A DNA stretch of 64,000 nucleotides from Pseudomonas tumuqii (GTDB lineage Bacteria > Pseudomonadota > Gammaproteobacteria > Pseudomonadales > Pseudomonadaceae): NCBI RefSeq assembly GCF_013184545.1, contig NZ_JAAOJA010000006.1, forward strand, positions 186,001 to 250,000. Direction: 5' to 3'. This document shows positions 27,801 through 36,075 of this stretch, in pieces (positions within the stretch are counted from its first letter, which is position 1; each line of letters begins with the position of its first letter). Under the pieces are notes generated by a model that was not told where the DNA came from, made no database searches, and worked only from the letters and a program-made list of their open reading frames with translations. The position numbers were made by a program, and so were the translations under genes.

Positions 27801-30800
27801 CAGTGCCTACATGGCCGGGATTCTGCCGGTAGCGGAGATAGCCGCGCCGCTGGAGAAGCTGGTCAAGGAGTTCAAGAGCAACCTGATCCCCATGGATCTG
27901 GCCGAAGCCGAATTATTGAGCGCCGCCGAGAAGCTGTTCCGCCTGGGCCTGGCGCAGTTGGAGACGCAGCCGCTGGCGCCTCTGCCCGGGGCCCCGGCGT
28001 TTCTCGAGCGCACGCACAAGCTGCATCAGGATCGCCTGGATGCCGCGCAAAGCAGTCGCCAGAACGAGCAGGGCGAGACCCGCGACCCGCAACTGATCAG
28101 CATTTTCCTCGCCGAGGGCATGGACATCCTGCTGGATGCCGAGGCCTTGCTGCAGCGCTGGCGCGAGCACCCCTCCGAACGTCAGGAACTGAGTGCCCTG
28201 CTCGACGAGTTGACGACCCTGGGGCGCGGCGCGGAAATGGCCGAACTGCCGCAGATCGATGAGCTCTGTGAAGCCCTGCTCGATCTTTATGGTGCCGTGG
28301 AAGAAGGCAGCCTGGCGGTCAGCGAGCGCTTCTTCAGCGAGGCCGAACAGGCGCATGAAGCACTGATCAGCATGATGGATCAGGTCGCCGCCGGCTTGCA
28401 GGTCAGCGCCGAGCCTGCGCGGGTCGAGGCATTGCGTGGCCTGCTCGGCGAAGCGCTGGATCCGCGAGCGCTGGCACTGTTGTCCGCGGACGGTCAGGCG
28501 GAGCTGCAGCCGGTCGAACTGGATGCCGCCACTGCGGCGCTCGAGCAGACACCCTGGTCGCGGGAGAACGACGGCGAGACCGTTACGGCCGTCGAGTTGC
28601 AGGTCGATGCGGACGCCGGTTTCATGGCCGAGTCCGAGCCTGCCGCTGCCTCCGGCTATGAGGCGCTCGATGCGGAGATGGTCGAGATCTTCCTCGAGGA
28701 AGCCGTGGACATCCTCGAGAGCGCCGGTCAGGCGCTGGAGCGCTGGAGTGCCGAACCGGACAACAAGGCCGCCTTGTCGTCCCTGCAACGTGATTTGCAT
28801 ACCCTCAAGGGTGGCGCGCGGATGGCCGAAATCCGTCCGATCGGCGACCTCGCCCATGAGCTGGAGTCCTTGTACGAAGGCCTGGTGGATCGGCGTTTCA
28901 GCCATTCCCCGGCGCTTGTCGCTCTGCTGCAGCAAAGCCATGACTGCCTGGCCATATTGCTGGAGCAGTTGCAGAAGCAGGCCGAGTTGCAGCAGCCGCA
29001 CGAGCTGATCGAGGCGATTCGTCGCTTCCGCCAGGGCGGTGGCGCGCAGCGCTTGTCGGTGGCGGTAACGGCCGCCGAGCCTGATCCCGAAGCCGAAGCC
29101 GAAGCCGAAGCCGAAGCCGAAGCCGAAGCCGAAGCCGAAGCCGAAGCCGAAGCCGAGCGCGCGGATGAGGATGAGGTTGAGAACGAGCTGTTGGCGTTGC
29201 TGCAAGGCGAAGACGAGATCGAACCGGGTCCGCCGCTCCTCGCCGCGGAGCCTGAGCTTGCGCCAGCCGAGCGGGAAATACTGCCGCAGGCCTTCGCCGC
29301 GTCGGCGGTCACCGACCTGGGCATGCTCTCGCCAGCTGAACCCGAGGATCAGCCCGATCAGGAGCTGGTGGATATCTTCCTCGAGGAGGGTTTCGACATT
29401 ATCGACAGCTCCGGCGCGGCCCTGCAGCGCTGGATGGAAGACGTCGACAACAGCCTTGAACTGGAATCCCTGCAACGCGACCTGCACACCCTCAAGGGCG
29501 GTGCGCGCATGGCGGAAATTCGCGAGATTGGCGACCTCGCCCATGAACTCGAATTCCTTTACGAAGGGCTCGCTGATGGTCGGCTGCGCCCTAGCCAGGA
29601 GCTGTTCGGCCTGCTCCAGGCTTGCCACGATCGCCTGGCCGAGATGCTCGATGCGGTGCGCGGCAAGCGCGCGGTAGCCGATGGCGATGCGCTGATCGAG
29701 ACGATCAAGCGGTTTCGCGCCAACCCGGACCAGCAACTGAGCATGCCGTCTGCCGTGCAACTCAAGGCGGTCGCGGAAAATCAGGATCAGGACGATGACG
29801 AGTCGGACATCCTCGATATCTTCCTGGAAGAGGCCGACGACCTGCTGGAAGCCATGGAAGTCGCCATGGGTCGCTGGGACCAGAGCCGTGACGATGGCGC
29901 CGCGATCGATGACATGTTGCGCGTTTTGCATACCCTCAAGGGTGGGGCGCGGCTGGCCGGGCAGAACCGCCTGGGCAACCTGACCCATGACCTTGAAGCG
30001 CACCTGAGCGAGGCCCTGTTGCAGGGGGCGCCTTGGCCGGAAAGCCTGTTCCTCGACGTGCAGTCGGGTTTCGAGGGGCTGCAGAAAGAACTCGACCAAC
30101 TGCGTCAGCGCCTGCAGGCCAGTCTGGCGGCGGAAGACAGTGCGGCGGCGGGCGTCGACCCGGCGGCGGCAAAAGTCCCCGGCCTGGTCGCCCCCATAGT
30201 CGCGGCCAGTGACTTGCCGGCCCGCGAGCGGGTGGTGAAAGTCCTGCCATTCGTCCGCCGCGCGCAGGAGGCGGCGCAGGAAGCCGCCGCCCGTCGCGCC
30301 CCGCAGGAGCTGGTCAAGGTGCCGGCGGAACTGCTCGAAGGCCTGGTCAACCTGGCCGGTGAGACCTCGATCTTCCGCGGTCGGGTCGAGCAGCAGGTCA
30401 GCGATTTCGGTTTCACCCTGAGCGAGATGGAAGCGACCATCGACCGCGTGCGCGATCAGCTGCGGCGTCTGGATATCGAAACCCAGGCGCAGATTCTCAG
30501 TCGCTATCAGGCCGAGGCCGAGCGCGCCGGTTACGAGGATTTCGATCCGCTGGAAATGGACCGTCACTCGCAGTTGCAGCAGCTGTCGCGGGCGCTGTTC
30601 GAGTCGGCCTCCGACTTGCTCGACCTGAAAGAAACCCTGGCCATGCGCAGCCGCGATGCGGAAACCCTGTTGTTGCAACAGGCGCGGGTCAATACCGAAC
30701 TGCAGGAAGGCCTGATGCGCACCCGCATGGTGCCCTTCGACCGCCTGGTCCCGCGGCTGCGGCGGATTGTTCGGCAGGTCGCTGGCGAGCTGGGCAAGCA

Positions 30801-32238
30801 GGTCGAATTCGTCCTCGGCAACGCCGACGGCGAGATGGATCGCAGCGTGCTCGAACGGATTGTCGCGCCGCTGGAGCATATGCTCCGCAACGCCGTCGAC
30901 CATGGCATCGAGTCGGCCGAGGTGCGTCGCGCCGCTGGCAAGCCTGCGCACGGCACCATCCGTCTGAACCTCGGCCGCGAGGGCGGCGATATCGTCCTGA
31001 CCCTCAGCGACGATGGTGGCGGCATCCGGCTCGATGCCGTGCGGCGCAAGGCCATCGAGCGTGGCCTGATGGACGAGGAGTCGGATCTGAGCGATCACGA
31101 AATCCTCCAGTTCATCCTCGAGGCCGGTTTCTCCACCGCGGTGGCGGTCACCCAGATATCCGGGCGTGGCGTCGGCATGGACGTGGTGCATTCCGAGGTC
31201 AAGCAACTCGGCGGCTCCATGAGCATCGACTCGACGCCGGGCGCGGGGACCCGCTTCGCCATCCGCCTGCCGTTCACCGTGTCGGTCAACCGCGCGCTGA
31301 TGGTGTTGTCGGGCGAAGACCTGTACGCCATCCCGCTGAACACCATCGAAGGCATCGTGCGGATTTCGCCCTACGAGCTGGAAGCCCTCTACGAGCAGAG
31401 CGCCGCGGGCACGGCGGATACGCCACGCTTCGAGTATGCCGGCCAGGCCTACGAGTTGCGTTATCTCGGCGACCTGCTGAATAACGGCCAGCAACCCAAA
31501 CTGGTCGGTCAGAGCCTGCCGCTACCGGTGATCCTGGTGCGCTCCAGCGAGCACGCGGTGGCGGTACAGGTCGACTCCCTGGCCGGTTCGCGCGAGATTG
31601 TGGTGAAGAGCCTCGGGCCGCAGTTCGCCAGCGTGCACGGTATTTCCGGCGCGACCATTCTCGGTGACGGTCGCGTGGTGGTGATTCTCGACCTGCTGGC
31701 CACTATCCGCGTGCTGCATGCGCATCTGCTCAACCAACTGCAGCCGCGCATGCTCGGCCATACGGCGAGCGCCGCGGAAATCGAAGCGGATCGGCCGACC
31801 CTGGTGATGGTGGTGGACGACTCGGTCACCGTACGCAAGGTCACCAGTCGTCTGCTCGAGCGTAACGGCATGAACGTGTTGACCGCCAAGGACGGTGTGG
31901 ACGCCATCTCCCAGTTGCAGGAGCACAAGCCCGACATCATGTTGCTGGATATCGAAATGCCGCGCATGGACGGTTTCGAAGTGGCGACCCTGGTGCGTCA
32001 CGACGAACACCTGAAAGATCTGCCGATCATCATGATCACCTCGCGTACCGGCGAGAAACACCGCGAGCGAGCGTTGGCCATCGGCGTCAACGAATACCTT
32101 GGCAAGCCCTACCAGGAGTCGCTATTGCTCGAGAGCATTGCGAAACTGGTGGACCGCCACCCGGCGGAGCGTCACCCGACGGATCGCCGCCCGACGGATA
32201 GTCGCTCTACGGATCGCCGCCCGGACATGCCGGCATGA
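24883..32238 (+). CDS. chpA: Giant hybrid chemotaxis histidine kinase ChpA
   Basis: About 2451 aa from ATG 24883 (GGAG upstream and the expected MGDRHDY start; 24868 would add five residues). Phosphotransfer sites, in order: H52 (VHGTL), a variant with T476 (LLTQVRGGL), H810, H969, a variant with T1111 (LTTLGRG), H1306, H1535 and H1683, the later ones in HTLKGG/S. After these come a dimerisation region (from about 1807), an HATPase with N2003 (HMLRNAVDHG) and SDDGGGI, a CheW domain (about 2135-2270) and a receiver with D2356 (LLDIEMPRMDG). This is the ChpA architecture of P. aeruginosa, which signals to PilG/PilH and sets cAMP. Oddities are an (EA)11 run at 1403-1424 and a basic repeat tail. 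The stop overlaps chpB. Confidence 0.98.
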   Translation: MGDRHDYVALEWVKGEIAETLKQARQALEAYVENPQDSTRMRFCLTYVHQVHGTLQMVEFYGAALLAEEMEHLAQALMEGRVANQGEALEVLMQAILQLPVYLDRIQTARRDLPMVVLPLLNDLRAARGEKLLSETSLFSPDMSVRAPALSVESLGELRTAELPVLLRKLRQMLQVALVGVMRNQDLPTNLGYMARVFGRLETLCKDAPLGPLWQIASGLVEGLASGGVVNSPSVRTLLREVDKELKRLLEQGADGINQPASDELIKNLLFYVAKAPAQSPRISALKEQFRLDDALPDTDIVDEERARLAGPDRDAMRSVVGALCEELVRVKDSLDLFVRSDRNQVAELDSLLAPLKQIADTLAVLGFGQPRKVILDQIDVVHGLALGRQAPSDAVLMDVAGALLYVEATLAGMVGPVADGGREESHLPTTDVAQIHQLVIKEARNGLEQAKDAIIEFIASQWNHEHLARVPALLTQVRGGLAMIPLARAADLLNACNRYIQEQLLARKAVPNWQSLDTLADAITSVEYYLERLTEDHGSQGDLILDVAEESLESLGYPLHEKPSILDSVEPAQEDFAPLADPLDDIEVLADEPAQTEALEPPEAQAEPVSPEELSAEFSEVVSAAVEAGEPLADDGWSLAPLDADALDIEPNFESTASESLPTLDLSDEPQAPLADFSSAAMPLEELGLDELSSSGHWDEAELASLGVPAVELPSAPAIVAEPAPLADKPMSLADVMAAPLQAINPPAHDVPPSLLPPPADEEPIDEELMEVFVEEAGEVLETIGEFLPQWCADTGNTEALIEIRRAFHTLKGSGRMVRALVIGELGWSIENLLNRVLDRSIQPTAEVLQVVTDVVALMPALVDEFAAKAQRQRDDVDLLAATAHVLAKGQRLSPAVAPVAPLAGETAVVAAVDEQVEALDGEPLDPQLLEIFRNEAETHLDTLVGFLADCAQELPQPVTDDLQRALHTLKGSAYMAGILPVAEIAAPLEKLVKEFKSNLIPMDLAEAELLSAAEKLFRLGLAQLETQPLAPLPGAPAFLERTHKLHQDRLDAAQSSRQNEQGETRDPQLISIFLAEGMDILLDAEALLQRWREHPSERQELSALLDELTTLGRGAEMAELPQIDELCEALLDLYGAVEEGSLAVSERFFSEAEQAHEALISMMDQVAAGLQVSAEPARVEALRGLLGEALDPRALALLSADGQAELQPVELDAATAALEQTPWSRENDGETVTAVELQVDADAGFMAESEPAAASGYEALDAEMVEIFLEEAVDILESAGQALERWSAEPDNKAALSSLQRDLHTLKGGARMAEIRPIGDLAHELESLYEGLVDRRFSHSPALVALLQQSHDCLAILLEQLQKQAELQQPHELIEAIRRFRQGGGAQRLSVAVTAAEPDPEAEAEAEAEAEAEAEAEAEAEAERADEDEVENELLALLQGEDEIEPGPPLLAAEPELAPAEREILPQAFAASAVTDLGMLSPAEPEDQPDQELVDIFLEEGFDIIDSSGAALQRWMEDVDNSLELESLQRDLHTLKGGARMAEIREIGDLAHELEFLYEGLADGRLRPSQELFGLLQACHDRLAEMLDAVRGKRAVADGDALIETIKRFRANPDQQLSMPSAVQLKAVAENQDQDDDESDILDIFLEEADDLLEAMEVAMGRWDQSRDDGAAIDDMLRVLHTLKGGARLAGQNRLGNLTHDLEAHLSEALLQGAPWPESLFLDVQSGFEGLQKELDQLRQRLQASLAAEDSAAAGVDPAAAKVPGLVAPIVAASDLPARERVVKVLPFVRRAQEAAQEAAARRAPQELVKVPAELLEGLVNLAGETSIFRGRVEQQVSDFGFTLSEMEATIDRVRDQLRRLDIETQAQILSRYQAEAERAGYEDFDPLEMDRHSQLQQLSRALFESASDLLDLKETLAMRSRDAETLLLQQARVNTELQEGLMRTRMVPFDRLVPRLRRIVRQVAGELGKQVEFVLGNADGEMDRSVLERIVAPLEHMLRNAVDHGIESAEVRRAAGKPAHGTIRLNLGREGGDIVLTLSDDGGGIRLDAVRRKAIERGLMDEESDLSDHEILQFILEAGFSTAVAVTQISGRGVGMDVVHSEVKQLGGSMSIDSTPGAGTRFAIRLPFTVSVNRALMVLSGEDLYAIPLNTIEGIVRISPYELEALYEQSAAGTADTPRFEYAGQAYELRYLGDLLNNGQQPKLVGQSLPLPVILVRSSEHAVAVQVDSLAGSREIVVKSLGPQFASVHGISGATILGDGRVVVILDLLATIRVLHAHLLNQLQPRMLGHTASAAEIEADRPTLVMVVDDSVTVRKVTSRLLERNGMNVLTAKDGVDAISQLQEHKPDIMLLDIEMPRMDGFEVATLVRHDEHLKDLPIIMITSRTGEKHRERALAIGVNEYLGKPYQESLLLESIAKLVDRHPAERHPTDRRPTDSRSTDRRPDMPA
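29089..29154 (+). repeat. Perfect GAAGCC hexamer x11 inside chpA
   Basis: Eleven uninterrupted copies of the hexamer GAAGCC encode Glu-Ala repeated eleven times in a linker between the fourth and fifth His phosphotransfer domains of ChpA. The hexamer keeps frame whatever the copy number. A final variant (GAGCGC, Glu-Arg) ends the tract. Confidence 0.95.
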
Positions 32239-33254
32239 CGGAGAAGAATGTGGCACGCATTGCGGTCATTGCCGACACCTCCCTGCAGCGCCATGTGCTG
32301 CAGCAGGCGTTGACCGGGAGTGGCTATCAGGTGGTGCTCAACAGCGATCCGGCGCGCCTGGATGAGGCGACCCTGGCGGCGTGCGAGACCGATCTGTGGT
32401 TGATCGACCTGGCCCAGTCCGAGGATTTCCCCCTGGTCGACGACCTGATGGAAAACGCCAGCGCGCCGATCCTGTTTGGCGAGGGACATGCGCCGGAGCG
32501 GCATTCTGAGAATTATCCGCGCTGGGAACGTCGCCTGTTCGGCAAGCTGAAGAAGCTGGTCGGTGACCCGTCGCAGGCGGTGGGGCCCAGTCTGCAGGCC
32601 TTGCTGGCCGATGCGCAGCGGCCGACCCGCCTGGATCTGCCGCAGGTGCTCGCGGATACGCCGCTGGTGGTCGGTGAACCAGCCCGCCAGGTCTGGCTGC
32701 TGGCCGCCTCGCTCGGCGGCCCGGCGGCGATCAAGGCGTTCCTCGATGCCTTGCCTGGCGGTTTGCCGGTGGGCTTCGTCTATGCCCAGCATATCGACCC
32801 CAGTTTCGAGTCGGCGCTGCCACAGGCGGTTGGGCGGCATAGCCAGTGGCGCGTCAATCCGGCGCGTCACGGCGATGCAGTGCGCTGTGGCGAAGTGGTG
32901 GTGGTACCGATCAGTCGTGAGCTGGGTTTCAGCGACACAGGGGCCATGCAGATCAGCGAACGAGCCTGGCCAGAACCCTACAGCCCGTCGATCGATCAGA
33001 TGATGCTCAATCTTGCCCAGCATTTTGCCGGGCTCTGCGGCGTCATTGCGTTCAGTGGCATGGGCAGCGATGGCAGCGCCGCCGCGGCCTATGTGCGGCG
33101 CCAGGGCGGGGCCATCTGGACCCAGCGTGGCGATACCTGCGTATGCCCGAGCATGCCGGACAGCCTGCGCGAGGGTGGCTACAGCAGCTTCAGCGCCGAT
33201 CCGCGGGAACTGGCCGCCGGGCTGGTCAATCATCTGGCCGAGCAGTGCAGTTAA
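32235..33254 (+). CDS. chpB: CheB-like methylesterase ChpB
   Basis: A 339-aa protein with a degenerate N-terminal receiver-like half and a CheB methylesterase domain. The catalytic Ser lies in AASLGGPAAI, His in YAQHIDP and Asp in SGMGSDG, so the esterase triad is present. The N-terminal half lacks a clear phosphoacceptor Asp in the usual context (LWLIDLAQSEDF is the nearest match). It should demethylate PilJ. The start overlaps the chpA stop (ATGA), so translation is coupled. Confidence 0.95.
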   Translation: MTEKNVARIAVIADTSLQRHVLQQALTGSGYQVVLNSDPARLDEATLAACETDLWLIDLAQSEDFPLVDDLMENASAPILFGEGHAPERHSENYPRWERRLFGKLKKLVGDPSQAVGPSLQALLADAQRPTRLDLPQVLADTPLVVGEPARQVWLLAASLGGPAAIKAFLDALPGGLPVGFVYAQHIDPSFESALPQAVGRHSQWRVNPARHGDAVRCGEVVVVPISRELGFSDTGAMQISERAWPEPYSPSIDQMMLNLAQHFAGLCGVIAFSGMGSDGSAAAAYVRRQGGAIWTQRGDTCVCPSMPDSLREGGYSSFSADPRELAAGLVNHLAEQCS

Positions 33255-33285
33255 TCCGGGGCTTCGCCCTGCATAGGATCTTTTC

Positions 33286-33756
33286 ATGAGCCAAGCCATA
33301 GCTACCCCGAATACCGTCAACAGCCTGACCGCCCTGCTGGTGCCGCTGACCGACCGTACTCTGTTGCTGCCCAACGTGGCCATCGCCGAGCTGATTGCCT
33401 ATCGCGCACCGCACGTCACTGCCGGCATGCCGGCCTGGTTTCTCGGCCAGATTGGCTGGCGTGACCTGAGTCTGCCGCTGTTGTCGTTCGAGGCGGCCTC
33501 CGATGGTCGGGCGCAGGTCGGTTCCACTGCGCGGGTGGCGATCATCAACGCCCTCGGCGGGCGAGCCAAGGTCAAGTTCATCGCCCTGCTGGTCCAGGGC
33601 ATCCCGCGCTCGGTGAAGGTCGGTACCGAACTGCTGCGCGCCGATGCGCCGCTGTCGCCGCTGGAGCTGGACGCGGTGCTGATTGGCGAGGATGTGCTGA
33701 AGATTCCCGACCTGATCGGCCTGGAGCAGAAGCTGGCGGATGCCGGGTTGATTTGA
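33286..33756 (+). CDS. chpC: CheW-like protein ChpC
   Basis: A 156-aa second CheW-type adaptor of the Chp cluster, starting MSQAIATPNTVNSLTALLVPL. The CheW fold is suggested by FLGQIGWRDLSLPLLSFE (the counterpart of the VRG..P.. strand) and VKFIALLVQGIPRSVKV. In P. aeruginosa ChpC is accessory, linking additional inputs to ChpA, and its loss has a mild phenotype. It is 31 bases after chpB and is the last gene of the cluster; rsmE converges on it, with 43 bases between that hold a short T-rich end but no clear hairpin. Confidence 0.92.
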   Translation: MSQAIATPNTVNSLTALLVPLTDRTLLLPNVAIAELIAYRAPHVTAGMPAWFLGQIGWRDLSLPLLSFEAASDGRAQVGSTARVAIINALGGRAKVKFIALLVQGIPRSVKVGTELLRADAPLSPLELDAVLIGEDVLKIPDLIGLEQKLADAGLI

Positions 33757-33799
33757 AGTGGGCTGAGGCGGATCGCCGCCCGGTCCACCTTGCCGATTT

Positions 33800-34519
33800 T
33801 TAGAAGTCCCCCCACAGTTGCTGCGCCACACTGAGCGCCACCACCGGTGCGGTTTCCGTACGCAGCACGCGCGGGCCCAGGCGTGCGGCGTGGAAGCCGG
33901 CGTTTTTCGCCTGCGTCACTTCGGCATCCGCCAAGCCGCCTTCCGGGCCGATCAGAAAGGCCAGCGACTGCGGTTTGTCGTGACTGGCCAGCGGCTCGGC
34001 AACCGGATGCAGCACCAGTTTCAACTCCGCCTCGGTCTGCTCGAGCCAGTCGGCCAGCGCGAGTGGCGGGTGAATGACCGGAATCACCGAGCGGCCGCAC
34101 TGTTCGCAGGCACTGATCGCCACCTGGCGCCAATGGGCCATGCGCTTGTCGGCACGTTCGTCTTTCAGGCGCACCTCGCAGCGCTCGCTGACAATCGGGG
34201 TGATGGCATTGGCTCCCAGTTCGCTGGCCTTCTGGATCGCCCAGTCCATCCGCTCGCCCCGCGACAGGCCCTGGCCCAGGTGGATGTGCAGCGGCGATTC
34301 GGCCTGCCCGGCGAAGGTTTCGCGCAATTCGACGCGCACGCTCTTCTTGCCGACCTCGATCAGCTCGCCGAGAAACTCGTTGCCGCTGCCGTCGAACAGT
34401 TGCACGGCATCGCCCACCGTATGGCGCAGCACGCGGCCGATGTAGTGGGCCTGGGTTTCCGGCAGCTCATGCTGGCCGAGCGCGAGCGGGGCGTCGATAA
34501 AGAAGCGGGATAGTCGCAT
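33800..34519 (-). CDS. rsmE: 16S rRNA (uracil-1498-N3)-methyltransferase RsmE
   Basis: A 239-aa SPOUT-fold methyltransferase that makes m3U1498 in 16S rRNA. The N-terminal PUA-like part has LSRFFIDAPL and HYIGRVLR, and the SPOUT knot has LIGPEGGLADAE and LGPRVLRTETA, the SAM-binding signature. The start at 34519 gives the usual N-terminus; no strong ribosome-binding site is seen. It is downstream of bioA on the same strand, with a 75-bp palindromic repeat between them. Confidence 0.95.
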   Translation of the reverse strand: MRLSRFFIDAPLALGQHELPETQAHYIGRVLRHTVGDAVQLFDGSGNEFLGELIEVGKKSVRVELRETFAGQAESPLHIHLGQGLSRGERMDWAIQKASELGANAITPIVSERCEVRLKDERADKRMAHWRQVAISACEQCGRSVIPVIHPPLALADWLEQTEAELKLVLHPVAEPLASHDKPQSLAFLIGPEGGLADAEVTQAKNAGFHAARLGPRVLRTETAPVVALSVAQQLWGDF

Positions 34520-34583
34520 AGGAGGCGAACCTGGAGCAAAGGCGCAAATTCTAGCCGTAGGGTGCGCCGTGCGCACCGGTTTC

Positions 34584-34658
34584 CGTAGGGTGGATGACGC
34601 TCTTTTCATCCACCGCAATATCGCAATGGTGGATGGGTGAAGCGTCATCCACCCTACG
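34584..34658. repeat. 75-bp GTAGGGTGGATGACGC palindromic repeat, copy 1
   Basis: The ends are a perfect 18-bp inverted repeat: CGTAGGGTGGATGACGCT (34584-34601) and AGCGTCATCCACCCTACG (34641-34658). A second nested pair CATCCACC (34607) / GGTGGATG (34628) gives a double hairpin. A very similar element lies at 61276-61345. It has no ORF and sits between bioA and rsmE. Confidence 0.85.
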
Positions 34659-34668
34659 ACTCATGTCG

Positions 34669-36075
34669 TCAGCCAGGATCGCGAAAACCGGGGTAGCGAT
34701 TGTTGCCCACGGCCACGCTGACCGAGTTGCGCGTGGCGATATCGATGCCTTCGCTGGCGACCTCGGCGAGGAAATCGATCTGCTCCTCGGTGATCACATA
34801 GGGCGGCAGGAAATACACCACGCTGCCCAGCGGGCGCAGCAGGGCGCCTCGTTGCAGGGCGTGCTGGTAAACCTTGAGACCGCGCCGTTCCTGCCAGGGG
34901 TAGGCGGTCTTGCTGGCCTTGTCCTGGACCATTTCGATGGCCAGGGCCATGCCGGTCTGGCGCACCTCGGCGACGTGCGGGTGATCGACCAGGTGCGCGG
35001 TGGCGCTGGCCATGCGCGCGGCCAGCGCCTTGTTGGCCTCGATCACGTTGTCCTGCTCGAAGATGTCCAGGGTCGCCAGGGCCGCGGCGCAGGCCAGCGG
35101 ATTGCCGGTGTAGCTGTGCGAGTGGAGAAAGGCGCGCAGGCTGGTGTAGTCGTCGTAGAACGCCTGGTAGATGGTGTCGGTGGTCAGGCAGGCGGCCAGC
35201 GGCAGATAGCCGCCGGTCAGGGCCTTGGACAGGCAGAGGAAGTCCGGGCGGATGCCGGCCTGTTCGCAGGCGAACATCGTGCCGGTGCGGCCGAAGCCGA
35301 CGGCGATCTCGTCGTGGATCAGGTGCACGCCATAGCGGTCGCAGGCCTCGCGCAGCAGCCTGAGGTAGACCGGGTGGTACATGCGCATGCCGCCGGCGCC
35401 CTGGATCAGCGGCTCGACTATCACCGCCGCGACCTCATGGCCGTGCTCGGCCAGGGTTTGTTCCATATGGGCGAACATGGCTCGCGAGTGGGCTTCCCAG
35501 CTCATGCCCTCGGGGCGGAAATAGCAGTCCGGGCTCGGCACCTTGAGGGTGTCCAGCAGCAGCGCCTTGTAGGTGTCGGTGAACAGTGCGACATCGCCGA
35601 CCGACATGGCCGCGATGGTTTCGCCGTGGTAGCTGTTGGTCAGGGTGACGAAGCGCTTTTTCTCGGGCTGGCCGACATTCAGCCAGTAGTGAAAGCTCAT
35701 CTTCAGCGCGACTTCGATGCAGGATGAGCCGTTGTCGGCATAGAACACCCGGTCGAGTCCGGCTGGGGTCAGCTTGACCAGGCGCTCGGACAACTCGATC
35801 ACCGGCTGATGGCTGAAGCCGGCGAGGATCACGTGCTCCAGTTGGTCGACCTGGTCCTTGATCCGCTGGTTGATGCGCGGGTTGGCGTGGCCGAACACGT
35901 TGACCCACCAGGAGCTGACGGCGTCGAGGTAACGCTTGCCGTCGAAGTCCTCCAGCCAGACCCCTTCACCGCGTTTGATCGGCACCAGGGGCAGCTGTTC
36001 GTGATCTTTCATCTGGGTACAGGGATGCCAGAGCACATTCAGGTCGCGCTGCATCCAGTGGTCATTCAGGCTCAT
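34669..36075 (-). CDS. bioA: Adenosylmethionine-8-amino-7-oxononanoate transaminase BioA
   Basis: A 468-aa class III PLP aminotransferase that makes 7,8-diaminopelargonate in biotin synthesis, using SAM as amino donor. The PLP lysine lies in LSKALTGGYLPLA. HDEIAVGFGRTGT, YADNGSSCIEVALKM and SWWVNVFGHANPRIN are family hallmarks. GGGAGAG precedes the ATG at 36075. The other bio genes are not adjacent; a lone bioA next to rsmE and Chp is the Pseudomonas arrangement. Confidence 0.95.
   Translation of the reverse strand: MSLNDHWMQRDLNVLWHPCTQMKDHEQLPLVPIKRGEGVWLEDFDGKRYLDAVSSWWVNVFGHANPRINQRIKDQVDQLEHVILAGFSHQPVIELSERLVKLTPAGLDRVFYADNGSSCIEVALKMSFHYWLNVGQPEKKRFVTLTNSYHGETIAAMSVGDVALFTDTYKALLLDTLKVPSPDCYFRPEGMSWEAHSRAMFAHMEQTLAEHGHEVAAVIVEPLIQGAGGMRMYHPVYLRLLREACDRYGVHLIHDEIAVGFGRTGTMFACEQAGIRPDFLCLSKALTGGYLPLAACLTTDTIYQAFYDDYTSLRAFLHSHSYTGNPLACAAALATLDIFEQDNVIEANKALAARMASATAHLVDHPHVAEVRQTGMALAIEMVQDKASKTAYPWQERRGLKVYQHALQRGALLRPLGSVVYFLPPYVITEEQIDFLAEVASEGIDIATRNSVSVAVGNNRYPGFRDPG

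Noticed and set aside
29089..29154. Hexamer tandem repeat as a CRISPR-like array
   Set aside because: No spacers, units too short, no cas genes; it is an in-frame coding microsatellite.
27913..31494. A 1193-codon open frame antisense to chpA
   Set aside because: High GC with biased third positions leaves the opposite strand stop-free; the translated text is low-complexity (GFGFGF, LDQ-rich) with no domain, whereas the plus strand encodes the full ChpA.
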